NCBI GenBank assembly: GCA_900065925.1
Contig: LN890280.1
Coordinates: forward strand, 1-64,000
Reading direction: 5' to 3'
Source: Nitrosotalea devaniterrae
GTDB lineage: Archaea; Thermoproteota; Nitrososphaeria; Nitrososphaerales; Nitrosopumilaceae
Length of the DNA: 64,000 nt
Below, in pieces: positions 26,051-34,611 of the stretch. The position numbers and the translations under genes are program-made. Each line of letters starts with the position of its first letter. Within the stretch, counting starts at the first letter, position 1. The notes under the pieces were generated by a model. That model did not search any database, was not told the origin of the DNA, and was given only the letters and a program-made list of their open reading frames with translations.

Positions 26051-26893
26051 TTGATAGGAAAATTAATCATAATCGGAATCATAATCGCTACTCTAGTCAT
26101 CTTGATACCAAACTCTTCAAAATTATTCCAGAGCGTACCATCACTTGATACAGTAAAGGACAAAATTGATCAGGCCACAAGCGACAAGGGAGTCATTAAT
26201 GCATCAAAGTCTGCCATCAAAGACATAAGCATGGGTGGAAAACTTCTTGATGCAAATTATGCAGGATCAAATAATGCTCCGACTTCTGTTTACCAACTTG
26301 CCCCACAGTATGTAACCCAGAAAAACTATACTGGACAAGTCTTTGAGAAGACTGGTAACACATGTCAGATCTCTGTTCCTGATTTGGCTCAAACAATAAA
26401 TGGAAAAACACAACTAACAGGAATAATTCAACTTGATCAATGTCCAGCAAAAGTAGGCGATCCTGTTCAAGTAATTCAATTGACAGCAAAACCCAATTCT
26501 CCACCGGTCAATGTTACAAGTGGTCTTACGATTTATCCTTATTCTAGTAGTGATGGTACAACTACAAGTACAACCGCCCTGCCAACTCTACCATCCTATT
26601 ACAGTACAGTCCAGCTAACTACAGTAAATCAAGGAAATAATGCCATGCTAAATTTTGATGATACATCTGGCCAGACAAGATCAGTTACAGTCACAATGAG
26701 AAACAGCGACACTGTACTGTTTACTGGCACATTTTATTCTTCAAAGTTTACAGCTGAAGTAAAAGATGTTCCAAACACACCACATATCATAGAAATGACA
26801 ATAGACAATTCTGTTTATGGAATATTACATGCATCTGCATACGCCCCGTCTAATGCACAAAACTCTACCATAACCGGAATACTATCACAATAA
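26051..26893 (+). CDS. Secreted or membrane-anchored Thr/Ser-rich protein
   Basis: 280-residue protein with an N-terminal hydrophobic anchor (about residues 2-21, IGKLIIIGIIIATLVILI) and no clear cleavage site, then an all-beta, Thr/Ser/Asn-rich external part. The last third (about 180-280) looks like an immunoglobulin-type beta sandwich, and a conserved pair of cysteines (CQI, QCP) could form a disulfide. Family unknown. Start TTG at 26051 because an in-frame stop lies three codons upstream; a TATA-like TTTTTATG sits about 27 bases before it. Confidence 0.75.
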   Translation: MIGKLIIIGIIIATLVILIPNSSKLFQSVPSLDTVKDKIDQATSDKGVINASKSAIKDISMGGKLLDANYAGSNNAPTSVYQLAPQYVTQKNYTGQVFEKTGNTCQISVPDLAQTINGKTQLTGIIQLDQCPAKVGDPVQVIQLTAKPNSPPVNVTSGLTIYPYSSSDGTTTSTTALPTLPSYYSTVQLTTVNQGNNAMLNFDDTSGQTRSVTVTMRNSDTVLFTGTFYSSKFTAEVKDVPNTPHIIEMTIDNSVYGILHASAYAPSNAQNSTITGILSQ

Positions 26894-26929
26894 GAATACA
26901 AGCAGATTTTGTTGCATTTGATTTAGAAT

Positions 26930-26939
26930 TTTATAAAAA
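26930..26939 (+). promoter_or_regulatory. TATA box of candidate RNA gene
   Basis: TTTATAAAAA centred at about 26934. Archaeal transcription would begin about 25 bases downstream, at the first base of the stem that closes the structured RNA. Confidence 0.6.
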
Positions 26940-26957
26940 CATGAAAAGGGTATAATG

Positions 26958-27045
26958 GCGTGACCCTGTATAGGCTAAAGCATTCTCTTGCCGTTCGTAC
27001 AAACACATTGTACTTGACTATGTACAGTTTTTCGCAGGGTCACGC
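26958..27045 (+). ncRNA. Candidate structured RNA closed by an 11-bp stem
   Basis: GCGTGACCCTG (26958-26968) pairs perfectly with CAGGGTCACGC (27035-27045). Inside lies a second perfect hairpin, GTACAA/TTGTAC (26997-27002 with 27008-27013). A strong TATA box lies about 25 bases upstream of the 5' arm. No open reading frame and no tRNA, 5S, SRP or RNase P signature is visible. It could alternatively be a terminator of the upstream gene, but the promoter position argues for a separate transcript. The rest of 26894-27233 shows nothing further. Confidence 0.5.
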
Positions 27046-27233
27046 AAATTCATTTGTCATAATTTGCATCTTTCCGCATTGTTTCTTATATGTTATCATC
27101 TTATTTAATAATTAGTGTGATTTATTTCATGAATTAATTTTAATTTGTATAAATTATTGTTACTAAACCCCAATTAATTCGAGTTTTATCTCATCTTTGT
27201 AGAATTAATCTGAAAACTGCAGATTATTCATTC

Positions 27234-27956
27234 CTAGGAACCTGATATGGTATCAACAAGTCCCGGAAGGGCTTTTGCGGCAGATTCCCTCAGGGAAAGG
27301 TCCATGCTTGATGACATGTGGGTCTGCTCTACGTTTACCTCAATTATTATTGCACCATTCTGCTTGGCATAGACTGGCAAAAGGTTTGCAGGAGAGACTT
27401 CAAGCGAGGTTCCAACAACAATCATGGTATCACAAGTGCTTGCCTGTACCATTGCAGACTCCCACGCATCTTGGGGAAGAGCTTCTCCAAACCAGACAAC
27501 ATCAGGTCTTAGAATATTTCCACATTTGCAAAGCGGTGGAAGCTGCAAAAATCTTGATGTTATTTTATTTTTAAAATCACAGACAGTACACTTGATTGTA
27601 ATGATACTACCATGTAATTCATAGACATTTGTGCTTCCGGCTCTCTGGTGGAGCCCATCAATGTTTTGTGTCAAAATAGAAACCTGTTTGAATTTTTCAA
27701 GCTCTGTAATTGCGACATGTCCCGAATTTGGACTGGCATTTAAAATATTCTGCCTTCTTTCTTCATACCATTCCCATACAAGTTTTGGATCTTCATAGAA
27801 TGCATCTATTGTTGCAAGCTTCATTGGGTCATATTTTCTCCAGAGACCATCTTTTCCACGAAATGTTGGAATTCCACTCTCTTGTGAAATTCCAGCACCT
27901 GTAACAAATACGATTTTTTCTGCCTTTCTTAATTTATCAGATATTGTATCCCACAT
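27234..27956 (-). CDS. Sir2-family NAD-dependent protein deacylase
   Basis: 240-residue sirtuin. It has GAGISQESGIPTFRG for NAD binding, the catalytic histidine and NAD site in TQNIDGLHQRAG, a C-x2-C ... CKC zinc module at about 120-145, and VVGTSLEVSPA. The Y-x2-R pair (EWYEERR) after strand 2 matches the SIRT5-like class that removes acidic acyl groups. Last gene of the rnz, trmG10 and prs run. Confidence 0.93.
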   Translation of the reverse strand: MWDTISDKLRKAEKIVFVTGAGISQESGIPTFRGKDGLWRKYDPMKLATIDAFYEDPKLVWEWYEERRQNILNASPNSGHVAITELEKFKQVSILTQNIDGLHQRAGSTNVYELHGSIITIKCTVCDFKNKITSRFLQLPPLCKCGNILRPDVVWFGEALPQDAWESAMVQASTCDTMIVVGTSLEVSPANLLPVYAKQNGAIIIEVNVEQTHMSSSMDLSLRESAAKALPGLVDTISGS

Positions 27957-27958
27957 TT

Positions 27959-28858
27959 TTATTTAATGTCAATCTCTAAGAGATCCTTTGCAGCAGTAAC
28001 GAAACCATGAATTGTCTTTGCCTCACTTACAAGCTCGGCTACATCTTCATATCTTGCAGAAAAGTGTGTCAGGATCAAATTTGAAACTCCTGCTTTTTTA
28101 GCAAGCTCTGCTGCTTCTTTTGCAGTAGAATGATAGTTGTCCTTTGCTTTATCCCGTAATGTATCAGAATATGTAGAATCAAATGTCATGTAATTACACC
28201 CCTTGAAAAATTCTACTAGTTTTTCAGTAGGTCTTGTATCACCTGATATGCCAATCTTGATGCCTTGTCGCTTTTCTCCCATTACATCAGAGGGCCTCAC
28301 AAGTTTTCCATCTATTGTAACCTCCTTGTCACTTTGTAATTCGTGCCATAATTTTCCCTCTGGAATGCCAAGCGCTTTTGCTTTATCTGGATAAAACTTG
28401 CCAGGCTTGTCTTTTTCTGTAAAAAGGTACGAGTATGCAGGAATCGAGTGTTCTGCCTCACATACATGCACACTGTACCCCGAATCATCAAAGACCAATC
28501 CCTCCTTTATCCTAGTTATTCTAACAGGAAATGTCAAGCCAAAATTTAGTATCTTCAAATTTGCAGCAATAAATTCCTCAATTCCAGTTGGGCCGTAGAT
28601 ATCAACAGACTCTGTCCTATTCTGCAACGACATGGTTTGCAACAGGCCAAGTATTCCTACACAATGGTCACCATGCAAGTGTGTTACAAAGATCTTGATC
28701 TTTTTGTTCCATCCAAGCTTTGCCTTTTGAAATGCAATCTGTGCACCTTCTCCTGCATCAAACATCAAAATTTCCCTGTCAAGCACTAGACAGATACAAG
28801 TCATGCCACGCTCTGCTGTTGGCTGCGCTGCCGATGTTCCCAAAAATACTAGTTTCAT
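27959..28858 (-). CDS. rnz: Ribonuclease Z
   Basis: tRNA 3'-trailer endonuclease of the short (about 300-residue) class. It has the metallo-beta-lactamase motif THLHGDHCVG (about residues 59-68), the aspartate motif near SGDTRPT, and the later THFSARY metal histidine. Overlaps the TrmG10 stop by 4 bp, so tRNA processing and modification genes are coupled. Confidence 0.95.
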   Translation of the reverse strand: MKLVFLGTSAAQPTAERGMTCICLVLDREILMFDAGEGAQIAFQKAKLGWNKKIKIFVTHLHGDHCVGILGLLQTMSLQNRTESVDIYGPTGIEEFIAANLKILNFGLTFPVRITRIKEGLVFDDSGYSVHVCEAEHSIPAYSYLFTEKDKPGKFYPDKAKALGIPEGKLWHELQSDKEVTIDGKLVRPSDVMGEKRQGIKIGISGDTRPTEKLVEFFKGCNYMTFDSTYSDTLRDKAKDNYHSTAKEAAELAKKAGVSNLILTHFSARYEDVAELVSEAKTIHGFVTAAKDLLEIDIK

Positions 28859-29781
28859 GATACTGCAATCACTCTTGTCAGGCTCTTATGCCTGTAAATC
28901 TCGTATTTCTTTGCTTTGCTAATTTCATCCACTTCAAGACCTTTCTTGTATACCATTACAAGTTTTTTTCTTTTTGGTATGATGGACACAAAGTCCTTGA
29001 TCAACTTTTTTGGGGATACAGATGCCCTTGATGATATACCATAAGGCAGGTCAGTCACAATTGCATTTGATTTTACGTTTAGCATCTCTTCGTAGCCAGA
29101 ATTTATCACCTTGGAATCAAACCCATTTGCAGCAAGATTCTTTTTTGTTATTTTACACATAATTTTATCAAAATCAATTCCAACAGACTGTATCCCCATG
29201 GATTCTGCTTCAAGCAAAATTGTGCCAGTGCCACAGAATGGATCACAGAGTATTTTTCCTTCTTTTAGCTGTGATAGATTCACAAGACACCTGCTGAGCT
29301 TCATGTCAAGCTCATGTGGATGCTTGATTATCTTTACTGGAAGCTTTGGTCTAACCTGACGATCTAAATATCCTAGATATTTTTTCGAGTCTGTAATGAT
29401 TAGGTATACTGTAAGACAAGGATCTGAGAGTGATACCTTGGAGCCCCATTTTCTTGAGAGTATTCCGCCAGCTTGCCTTTCAAGTGCAGACGAGCCAATG
29501 TTTTTTGATGACAGGTTTATTGTTCTGCAGACAAATGATGCGGGTTTTGGTATGGAAAGTTCGATTTTTGTAATATCATCAAATGTGCCTGCAATTTTTC
29601 CAGAATATCTTGCAAATGTTGCCCTATTTGCTATCTTGTGCCAGGGTACCTTTGATGATATCATGACAAGTCTTGGCTCTGATTTTACATCTATCTTGGA
29701 GTCATAGCTTTTAGATATTGAAATTATTTCGTCTCTTGCCAAGTCTTCGTATTGGCTTTGCAATACAAAAAAGCTTGACAT
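28855..29781 (-). CDS. tRNA guanosine N2-methyltransferase (TrmG10/Trm11 type)
   Basis: 308-residue enzyme with an N-terminal THUMP-like RNA-binding region (about 20-150) and a C-terminal class I methyltransferase. The SAM site is DPFCGTGTILLEA (about 200-212) and the catalytic motif is TDLPYG (about 256-261), the D-(L)-P-Y/F-G signature of N2-guanine methylation at tRNA position 10. In an operon between prs and rnz. Confidence 0.9.
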   Translation of the reverse strand: MSSFFVLQSQYEDLARDEIISISKSYDSKIDVKSEPRLVMISSKVPWHKIANRATFARYSGKIAGTFDDITKIELSIPKPASFVCRTINLSSKNIGSSALERQAGGILSRKWGSKVSLSDPCLTVYLIITDSKKYLGYLDRQVRPKLPVKIIKHPHELDMKLSRCLVNLSQLKEGKILCDPFCGTGTILLEAESMGIQSVGIDFDKIMCKITKKNLAANGFDSKVINSGYEEMLNVKSNAIVTDLPYGISSRASVSPKKLIKDFVSIIPKRKKLVMVYKKGLEVDEISKAKKYEIYRHKSLTRVIAVS

Positions 29782-30657
29782 TCAGGTTATTGCCTTTGCA
29801 ATTATTGGCGATACATCAACAACAGATGTCTTGCCTGGTATGGTATTTGCACTGATTATTTTTGTAACTCCAGCTTTTATGATATTTTTTTCTGCATCTC
29901 CAATCAAAAGAGCATGTGTGCAGCAGGCATAGACTTTGCCGCTCTTTTGTTTCTTTAAAAATTCTGCAGCTTTTACGATACTTCCACCAGTGCTTATCAT
30001 GTCATCAACTAGTATGATGTCTCTTCCCTTGACTCCGTCAAGGCCCTTTGACTTTATTGTTACATTTCCAGTTTTCCTATCTCTTTGTTTTTCTAGTGCG
30101 GTATAATCAACACCAAGAAATTTTGCAAAGTTTTTTGCCCTTTCCATTCCTCCCTTGTCAGGTGATACCACAAGAGGATCATGCAAAGACATTTTCTTGA
30201 AATGTTTTGCAAGCTCTTCTACTGCACTGATATTTTTTGCAGAAATCTGGAAGTGATCTAGTGCAGTAATACTGTGGATATCTACTACAATTACCTTGGT
30301 TGCCCCTGCAGCCTTGAACATCTTGGCAACATGCTTCATTGTGATTATTTCTCCTGGGAGGAACTGCCTGTCTTGTCTTGCATATCCCATGTATGGTATT
30401 ATCACATACACTTGCGAGGAAAATGTCCTTGCCTGTGATGTAATTGCCAAGCAGCGAAGCAGGTTAGAGTCAACTGGGGGATAGATTGATTGTATCACCA
30501 GTATCTTTCCATCTGGTTTTCCTTTTAGTGTAATCTTGCTTTCCCCGTCTGGGAAGACACGCAGTTCACATCCGATAAATTTTGATTTTAATTTAGAGGC
30601 AATCTTTTTTGCCAGTTGTTCTGAAGACGGGCCTCCAATAACTGTAAAATCAGTCAT
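29782..30657 (-). CDS. prs: Ribose-phosphate pyrophosphokinase
   Basis: PRPP synthetase, 291 residues, normal for the archaeal short class. It has the ATP-site YARQDRQFLPGE, the ribose-5-phosphate region, VSPDKGG, and the PRPP loop ILVDDMISTGGSI. ATG at 30657 is used; a TTG one codon upstream is possible. First gene of the run leading to trmG10, rnz and the sirtuin. Confidence 0.95.
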   Translation of the reverse strand: MTDFTVIGGPSSEQLAKKIASKLKSKFIGCELRVFPDGESKITLKGKPDGKILVIQSIYPPVDSNLLRCLAITSQARTFSSQVYVIIPYMGYARQDRQFLPGEIITMKHVAKMFKAAGATKVIVVDIHSITALDHFQISAKNISAVEELAKHFKKMSLHDPLVVSPDKGGMERAKNFAKFLGVDYTALEKQRDRKTGNVTIKSKGLDGVKGRDIILVDDMISTGGSIVKAAEFLKKQKSGKVYACCTHALLIGDAEKNIIKAGVTKIISANTIPGKTSVVDVSPIIAKAIT

Positions 30658-30813
30658 CAATCAAATCGAGCCTTGGGCCATTCTTAAGTTTTGAGGGATT
30701 GGGTAAGAACTTGAATCCATGTTACAATAGCATGTTCCAGAGTTTTAGTATGATTATTCTTGGTATCTACAGCAAAATGTAATTATCGCAATCAAAAATT
30801 TCACTCTTAATTT

Positions 30814-30853
30814 TGCGTCATTTTTTAGGAACAAATTTTGACGCAGTGCGTCA
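30814..30853. promoter_or_regulatory. Operator with three TGCGTCA half-sites
   Basis: TGCGTCA occurs at 30814-30820 and 30847-30853 on the plus strand and at 30839-30845 on the minus strand. The last two form the palindrome TGACGCAGTGCGTCA (30839-30853). They lie about 38-77 bases before the TATA box (GTTTAAAG, 30891-30898) of the corrinoid-binding protein gene, a typical activator or repressor spacing. Confidence 0.6.
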
Positions 30854-30922
30854 TTTTCAGCGATTCAAATCATCCAAAACTTGAAGACATGTTTAAAGTG
30901 GATATCACTAGTTGATACCTGT

Positions 30923-31840
30923 ATGAGACTAGTATCATTTCTTCCAAGTGCAACTGAAATATTATATGAACTAGGAGTGGGAAACGATGTATTGGCAGTA
31001 ACACATGAATGCAATTATCCTACGGACGCCAAAACAAAACCAAGGGTAATTCATTCTTCTTTTGACCCACAAAAAATGTCAAGCCAAGAAATTGACAATA
31101 AAGTAGTAGAACTTGTCAATACAGGGAAAGATATCTACATCTTGGATGAACAAGTTCTAAAAAAAGCAAACCCAGATTTGATTATTGCACAGGGAATATG
31201 CGAAGTGTGTTCTCCCTATACTCGAGAAATAAGCAAAGCAGTTACATTACTTGGAGGAAAACCAGAAGTTCTTGTTTTAGATCCAAAAAATCTTGATGAT
31301 ATATTGCAAAATATCATTGAAGTAGGAAATAGAGTAGAAAAACAAGAAAAAGCAAAGGACTTTACCATAAAACTACAGAAAAGAATTGATTACATCAAAA
31401 GCATTCCAAAAATCTCACAACCCAAAGTGCTTTGTATAGAGTGGCTTGATCCGCTTTTCTCTGCAGGTCATTGGGTTCCCCAGATGGTCCAAATTGCGGG
31501 AGGCATAAATGGAATAAGTTCAACTGGAGACAAGTCAAGAAGAATGCCAATTGATGAAATAATAAAATTTGATCCTGACATTGTAATCTTGATGCCATGC
31601 GGATTTGACATAAACAGAACAATTCTTGAATACGAAAAATTGCTTGAAAACAACAGCTGGAGAAAAATCAAGGCGGTAAATAGAGGAGAAGTTTATGCAG
31701 TAAATGCAAATGAGTATTTTAGCAAACCCGGCCCAAGAACTGTGGTGGGTCTTGAGATTCTAGCCAAGATAATTCATCCTGATACATTTAGAGATCTTCA
31801 GGTTCCAAAACAATCTATTCAAAAAATAGATCCTGAATAA
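30923..31840 (+). CDS. Corrinoid/iron-complex binding protein, BtuF-like
   Basis: 305-residue periplasmic-binding-protein fold of the BtuF/FhuD class: MRLVSFLPSATEILYELG, then THECNYP, ILDEQVLKKANPDLII, GICEVCSPY, and VQIAGGINGISS. I start it at the ATG at 30923, with a TATA box 25-32 bases upstream; the longer frame adds 14 residues that fall inside the promoter. No signal peptide or lipobox is present, so it appears to be cytosolic, unlike transport-linked BtuF. No ABC permease is adjacent. A palindromic operator lies upstream. Confidence 0.88.
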   Translation: MRLVSFLPSATEILYELGVGNDVLAVTHECNYPTDAKTKPRVIHSSFDPQKMSSQEIDNKVVELVNTGKDIYILDEQVLKKANPDLIIAQGICEVCSPYTREISKAVTLLGGKPEVLVLDPKNLDDILQNIIEVGNRVEKQEKAKDFTIKLQKRIDYIKSIPKISQPKVLCIEWLDPLFSAGHWVPQMVQIAGGINGISSTGDKSRRMPIDEIIKFDPDIVILMPCGFDINRTILEYEKLLENNSWRKIKAVNRGEVYAVNANEYFSKPGPRTVVGLEILAKIIHPDTFRDLQVPKQSIQKIDPE

Positions 31841-31849
31841 TAAATTGCC

Positions 31850-31881
31850 GCATCCTCAAAGGGTAGCGATAATGAGGATGC
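31850..31881 (+). terminator. Hairpin after the BtuF-like gene
   Basis: GCATCCTCA pairs with TGAGGATGC (9 bp, 14-nt loop), starting 10 bases after the stop. T-rich sequence follows about 40 bases later. It could be a terminator or the end of the leader region of the phosphatase gene; strand assignment follows the flanking genes. Confidence 0.4.
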
Positions 31882-32007
31882 AAGCTGATTATTGATAATG
31901 CTGCCAAACTTGATTTATTTAATTGAGATCTAACTTTTACTTTCTTATTCTAAAATCCTAGAATAACCTTGTGTTGATTCTAATCAAGAAATGAATCAAA
32001 TTTGCAC

Positions 32008-32913
32008 ATGTATATGCATAAATCAGTTTATGGCACAAAAAATTTCAAATTAGGCCAAAAAACCATCAGTTCAATGGACCTAGTTTTTTCTGATATTCAT
32101 GCAGATCTAAACGCACTTGATTTGATAATCAAGACTGCATCAAGTGATGAGTTTGTAAAAAAATATGGTTCTTTTTCACGAATCATAAATCTAGGTGACT
32201 TGCTTGAGCGTGGCATATATCCAAAAGAAGTCCTAGCAAAACTTCGATCACTTGAAAAAAATTATCCAATATTTTCTGTTATGGGTAATCATGATGAAGG
32301 ATTTCTAAGTGGGAAAAAAGTAAGTGCAAGTTCTCTTGAAAGCATGGATGCTCATGAAAAGCTTGGCGTTGAAGACTTGTCATTTTTCAAGCATAACAAG
32401 GATGGTACATTTGGTAATCAAGAATTTATTGATACAAAAAATGGCCTTTTCTGTGTCCATGGTGGACCATTGGATCCCATGAAAATAACCCCAAAGAATG
32501 CAGACGGTGAGGCCTGGCTCTACCAAAGGAATTGGCAGCGACTAACAGATGAGGGCTTTGAATTCTTTAGCTATCATGGATATCATTACAAGGCATCATC
32601 TGCTTTTGGAGAGGTAGGAAGGCATATCAAAAATCACATTATTTTATGTGGGCATCAACACATGGAAGCCGCACTAGTTCACCAAGGCGGTAAAATTCAA
32701 GAAATTTATTCTAAACTTGAACCAAAAAAAGAAAAGATTTCAGGATATGTACTAGAAAGTAAAGAAATCGACATACATCCAACAAGTGATTATCTAATAA
32801 GATTAGGTCTTGGTGGACCTGCTGGATATTATGGTGTTGGTTCATCCGTACCACATTTTGCCATAATCCAGTACGATCCAAAAAAGGTAATGCTATTTAC
32901 AGCAAATCCATGA
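32008..32913 (+). CDS. Calcineurin-like metallophosphoesterase
   Basis: About 302 residues with the two-metal phosphoesterase motifs in order: FSDIHADLNAL, LGDLLERG, GNHDEG, FCVHGGPLD and LCGHQHMEAA. That set matches the PPP/ApaH-like superfamily. Substrate unknown. Start choices are ATG at 32008 and 32014 (after a TTG at 32002); the conserved domain begins only at an internal methionine (MDLVFSDIHAD), so a shorter protein is possible. Confidence 0.88.
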   Translation: MYMHKSVYGTKNFKLGQKTISSMDLVFSDIHADLNALDLIIKTASSDEFVKKYGSFSRIINLGDLLERGIYPKEVLAKLRSLEKNYPIFSVMGNHDEGFLSGKKVSASSLESMDAHEKLGVEDLSFFKHNKDGTFGNQEFIDTKNGLFCVHGGPLDPMKITPKNADGEAWLYQRNWQRLTDEGFEFFSYHGYHYKASSAFGEVGRHIKNHIILCGHQHMEAALVHQGGKIQEIYSKLEPKKEKISGYVLESKEIDIHPTSDYLIRLGLGGPAGYYGVGSSVPHFAIIQYDPKKVMLFTANP

Positions 32914-32932
32914 AATACCAATAGAACATGAT

Positions 32933-33475
32933 ATGAGTGGAACTGATATTCTTAGAAATGATCACCGACAAATACGTAGACTAGAAAAAATAGTTGTTAG
33001 ATGTTATACTAAACTCAATGAAGGTACAGATATTCCATTTTCTGATATTGACATAATGGTTTTAATAATGTCGGAATTTTTGGATGCGATACATTATGCA
33101 AGAGAAGAAGACCAGTATTTTCCATGTGTTGCAAGCTATGATTCACTAAAACAAGAAATTCGAGTATTTATGATTGAGCATGAGTTTGGAAGAAGGATAG
33201 CGGCAAACATTTCAAAATATCTACAAAAGTGGAAATCAGGAGAAAATCAACGAGAGCCTGTTACAAGATTCCTCAAGGCATATGCTGTATACCTTAATGA
33301 TCATCTAACTAAGGAAGACAAGTTCTTTGATGCAGCGGAAAAGCAAGTTCTATCGCAAGATGAAGAAAAAATGATGTATGAAGAATTTCAAGCAATAACT
33401 GCAGTTGCAACAAAGCTTGATGATATGATAAAATCTATAGATTATCTAGAATCTACATCCTGGGCGAAGACCTAG
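32933..33475 (+). CDS. Hemerythrin-like HHE-domain protein
   Basis: 180-residue four-helix protein with a full diiron ligand pattern: H11, H54-x3-E58, H83 and H124-x3-E128. This is the hemerythrin HHE arrangement used for O2, NO or iron sensing. It lies 19 bp after the phosphatase gene and is probably co-transcribed with it. There is no extra domain, so signalling output would need a partner. Confidence 0.88.
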   Translation: MSGTDILRNDHRQIRRLEKIVVRCYTKLNEGTDIPFSDIDIMVLIMSEFLDAIHYAREEDQYFPCVASYDSLKQEIRVFMIEHEFGRRIAANISKYLQKWKSGENQREPVTRFLKAYAVYLNDHLTKEDKFFDAAEKQVLSQDEEKMMYEEFQAITAVATKLDDMIKSIDYLESTSWAKT

Positions 33476-33569
33476 TTTTCAAAAACTGATCTTACTCTAG
33501 GATAAACAGATACTTCATTTTGTTCTGATGCGAGTTTTTGTTGCATGTTTTTACATGGTGAACACAATT

Positions 33570-33578
33570 ATTATATAT
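33570..33578 (+). promoter_or_regulatory. TATA box of CARF regulator gene
   Basis: ATTATATAT centred near 33574. It predicts a start near 33600, a short leader before the ATG at 33612. Confidence 0.55.
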
Positions 33579-33582
33579 GATC

Positions 33583-33595
33583 ACCATAGTATGGT
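33583..33595. promoter_or_regulatory. Palindromic operator ACCATAGTATGGT
   Basis: A perfect 13-base palindrome between the TATA box and the predicted transcript start of the CARF-HTH gene. A further ATGGTG half-site lies upstream at 33555-33560. The position would block initiation, which suggests autorepression. Confidence 0.6.
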
Positions 33596-33611
33596 AACTA
33601 TACATACTAAC

Positions 33612-34355
33612 ATGAGTAAAATAGTAAATCTTCGTGTGCATGTAGCGCCTGTTGGCTTTGAAATTGACCGAATCGCAATTCCTGCAAAACAAATGAAAGC
33701 AGATAGGGTGTGGTTACTAATGCATGCAGAACCATCAAAGGATCAAGCTCAAGGATACATGGAAAAAATTCGAACTCAGCTAAAAAAAGAAAAGATCGAA
33801 GTACAAGTCGCACATTCCAATAGATTTGATCTCTTCAAGATCTTGAGGGCATTACGAGAAATTGTACAGAAAGAAGATGGCAATGATATTTTTGTAAACT
33901 GCTCTTCTGGATCAAAGATCCAAGCAATTGCATGTATGATGGCATGTATGATGTTTCAAGGAAAAACAAAACTGACTCCATATTATGCGGAGCCAGAAAG
34001 TTATTCTAGCGTAAAAGGGGAACAACTTTCATCAGGCCTCAAGTCAGTTGTCAAGTTACCAGCTTATGAAATCCATACTCCAAAACCTATCTTGGTACAG
34101 GCTTTGAAAATAATACAAGAAAATGGAGGAAAAATAACTAAAAAAGAGATGGCAAAGATTGCTTACGAAAAAAAGATCATCTTGGTAAATGCAAGGGAAG
34201 AAAATTTCCAACAAGCAAGATTTGCAAGTCTTGATAAAAATATCATACAACCACTTCTAAATGAGTGGAAGTTTATTGAAGTTGAAAGGGTTGGAAGGAC
34301 TAGATGGATTAAAACAACACCGGAAGGACAAGGGGCAGTAGAGTTTCTTGGTTAA
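33612..34355 (+). CDS. CARF-domain winged-helix regulator (DUF6293/HFX_2341 type)
   Basis: 247-residue standalone regulator. The N-terminal half (about 1-150) is a CARF/Rossmann-like ligand domain with the family opening VNLRVHVAPVGFEIDRI and the loop NCSSGSKIQAIA, which in CARF proteins contacts cyclic oligonucleotides. The C-terminal half (about 165-245) is a winged helix. The ATG at 33612 follows a TATA box and palindromic operator; upstream in-frame codons lie inside the promoter. No CRISPR array or cas gene is in the window, so it may answer another nucleotide signal. Confidence 0.88.
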   Translation: MSKIVNLRVHVAPVGFEIDRIAIPAKQMKADRVWLLMHAEPSKDQAQGYMEKIRTQLKKEKIEVQVAHSNRFDLFKILRALREIVQKEDGNDIFVNCSSGSKIQAIACMMACMMFQGKTKLTPYYAEPESYSSVKGEQLSSGLKSVVKLPAYEIHTPKPILVQALKIIQENGGKITKKEMAKIAYEKKIILVNAREENFQQARFASLDKNIIQPLLNEWKFIEVERVGRTRWIKTTPEGQGAVEFLG

Positions 34356-34570
34356 CCACGTGTAGTAAGTTCGGGCTTGAGAGTCCAAGCAATACCCATT
34401 GCAACAAACGGCACAGAAATCAATGCAGCTATTTCCAAATAAGTCCTGAACTGCTCAGACTGCTGTGGGCTTGGATTGGACCATATGAAAGGTACAGGTA
34501 ATGCAGATGCAAACCAAACAATTGAAAGCATGATAATTACCTTAAGTGCACTCTTCTTCTTTGGGGTCAC
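34352..34570 (-). CDS. Two-helix small membrane protein
   Basis: 72 residues with two predicted membrane helices (about 9-29 and 44-64), a basic N-terminus TPKKKSALK and a short external NPSPQQSEQF loop. Start GTG at 34570. Not a family I recognise. Convergent with the CARF regulator (4-bp overlap). Confidence 0.7.
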   Translation of the reverse strand: MTPKKKSALKVIIMLSIVWFASALPVPFIWSNPSPQQSEQFRTYLEIAALISVPFVAMGIAWTLKPELTTRG

Positions 34571-34611
34571 ACTTAACCTTAGAATAGGTTCTATTAATTT
34601 TATTAGTATAA

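Noticed and set aside
30881-30922. N-terminal extension of the corrinoid-binding protein
   Set aside because: These codons overlap the TATA box and transcript start; homology begins at the later ATG.
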